A stretch of 33,748 bases of DNA from Paracoccaceae bacterium (GTDB lineage: Bacteria; Pseudomonadota; Alphaproteobacteria; Rhodobacterales; Rhodobacteraceae): positions 3,930 through 37,677 of the forward strand of contig JAPOVX010000060.1 of NCBI GenBank assembly GCA_026707935.1, given 5' to 3'. The position numbers were made by a program, and so were the translations under genes. Shown in pieces: positions 33,644 through 33,748 of this stretch. How positions within the stretch are numbered: the first letter of the stretch is position 1; every line of letters begins with the position of its first letter. The notes below the pieces were generated by a model. The model worked only from the letters and a program-made list of their open reading frames with translations. It had not been told where the DNA came from and searched no databases.

Positions 33644-33748
33644 ATGCGATCAAACTCAATTGTCATTCCGTTGCCAAGGGAACAGGGGCCAGATTGGCTG
33701 CTTGCCTTGCGCAACGGATTTCTGGCCTTGCTTGTATCGCTTGGCCTG
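33644..33748 (+). CDS. Start of an unidentified gene, cut by the window end
   Basis: ATG 33644 follows AAGGAGCGAAAGG, a strong ribosome-binding site. The 35 visible codons begin MRSNSIVIPLPREQGPDW and continue into a hydrophobic stretch (LLALRNGFLALLVSLGL), suggesting a membrane protein. The family cannot be told from this much. Confidence 0.55.
   Translation, partial: MRSNSIVIPLPREQGPDWLLALRNGFLALLVSLGL

Overview
This GC-rich window reads as a chromosome segment from an alphaproteobacterium. The evidence is house-keeping genes of proteobacterial type (trpB, tRNA-Arg, amtB, a PotFGHI-like putrescine importer), ATGA/GTGA-coupled operons, and a polyamine aminotransferase. The genus cannot be named from the sequence alone.

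Layout. Positions 1-2724 hold the 3' part of trpB, a tRNA-Arg(ACG) on the minus strand with its own promoter, and amtB (minus). Positions 2725-4058 are mostly non-coding and decayed, with a probable radC remnant. Positions 4059-25287 form one large accessory locus that I interpret as a ribosomally made, post-translationally modified peptide (RiPP) cluster of the NHLP/NHLM + azoline (TOMM) type. Positions 25327-26620 are a graveyard of broken mobile-element and transporter fragments that bounds this locus. Positions 26621-33089 are a LuxR regulator plus a putrescine catabolism/uptake operon: an SpuC-like aminotransferase and the PotF, PotG, PotH and PotI components. Positions 33090-33748 contain a decayed gene fragment and the start of an unidentified gene.

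The RiPP locus. A 91-residue precursor (14367-14642, minus) has a nitrile-hydratase-alpha-like leader that ends in a Gly site followed by only four residues, Arg-Cys-Cys-Cys. A fused leader-binding/YcaO cyclodehydratase (5186-7489) would convert the Cys residues to thiazolines. Candidate tailoring enzymes are a divergent CFA-synthase-like methyltransferase (4059-5168), a class I methyltransferase (10545-11405), a flavin amine-oxidase-like enzyme (21296-22666) and a remarkable fusion of an AlkB-type di-iron hydroxylase to a degenerate GlnE adenylyltransferase (22870-25287). Two paralogous proteins of unknown function (7603-8760 and 9385-10524) follow the YcaO gene. Leader removal and export are supplied by an NHLM set: HlyD-like adaptor, C39-peptidase ABC exporter and second ABC protein (14884-21150). 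An RND/MMPL exporter (11402-13729), coupled to the class I methyltransferase, may give a second route. Precursor and export genes diverge from overlapping, interleaved sigma70-type promoters at 14729-14765.

The assignment of the families is from recognisable motifs. The chemistry of the final product, and the membership of the outer genes in one pathway, are inference.
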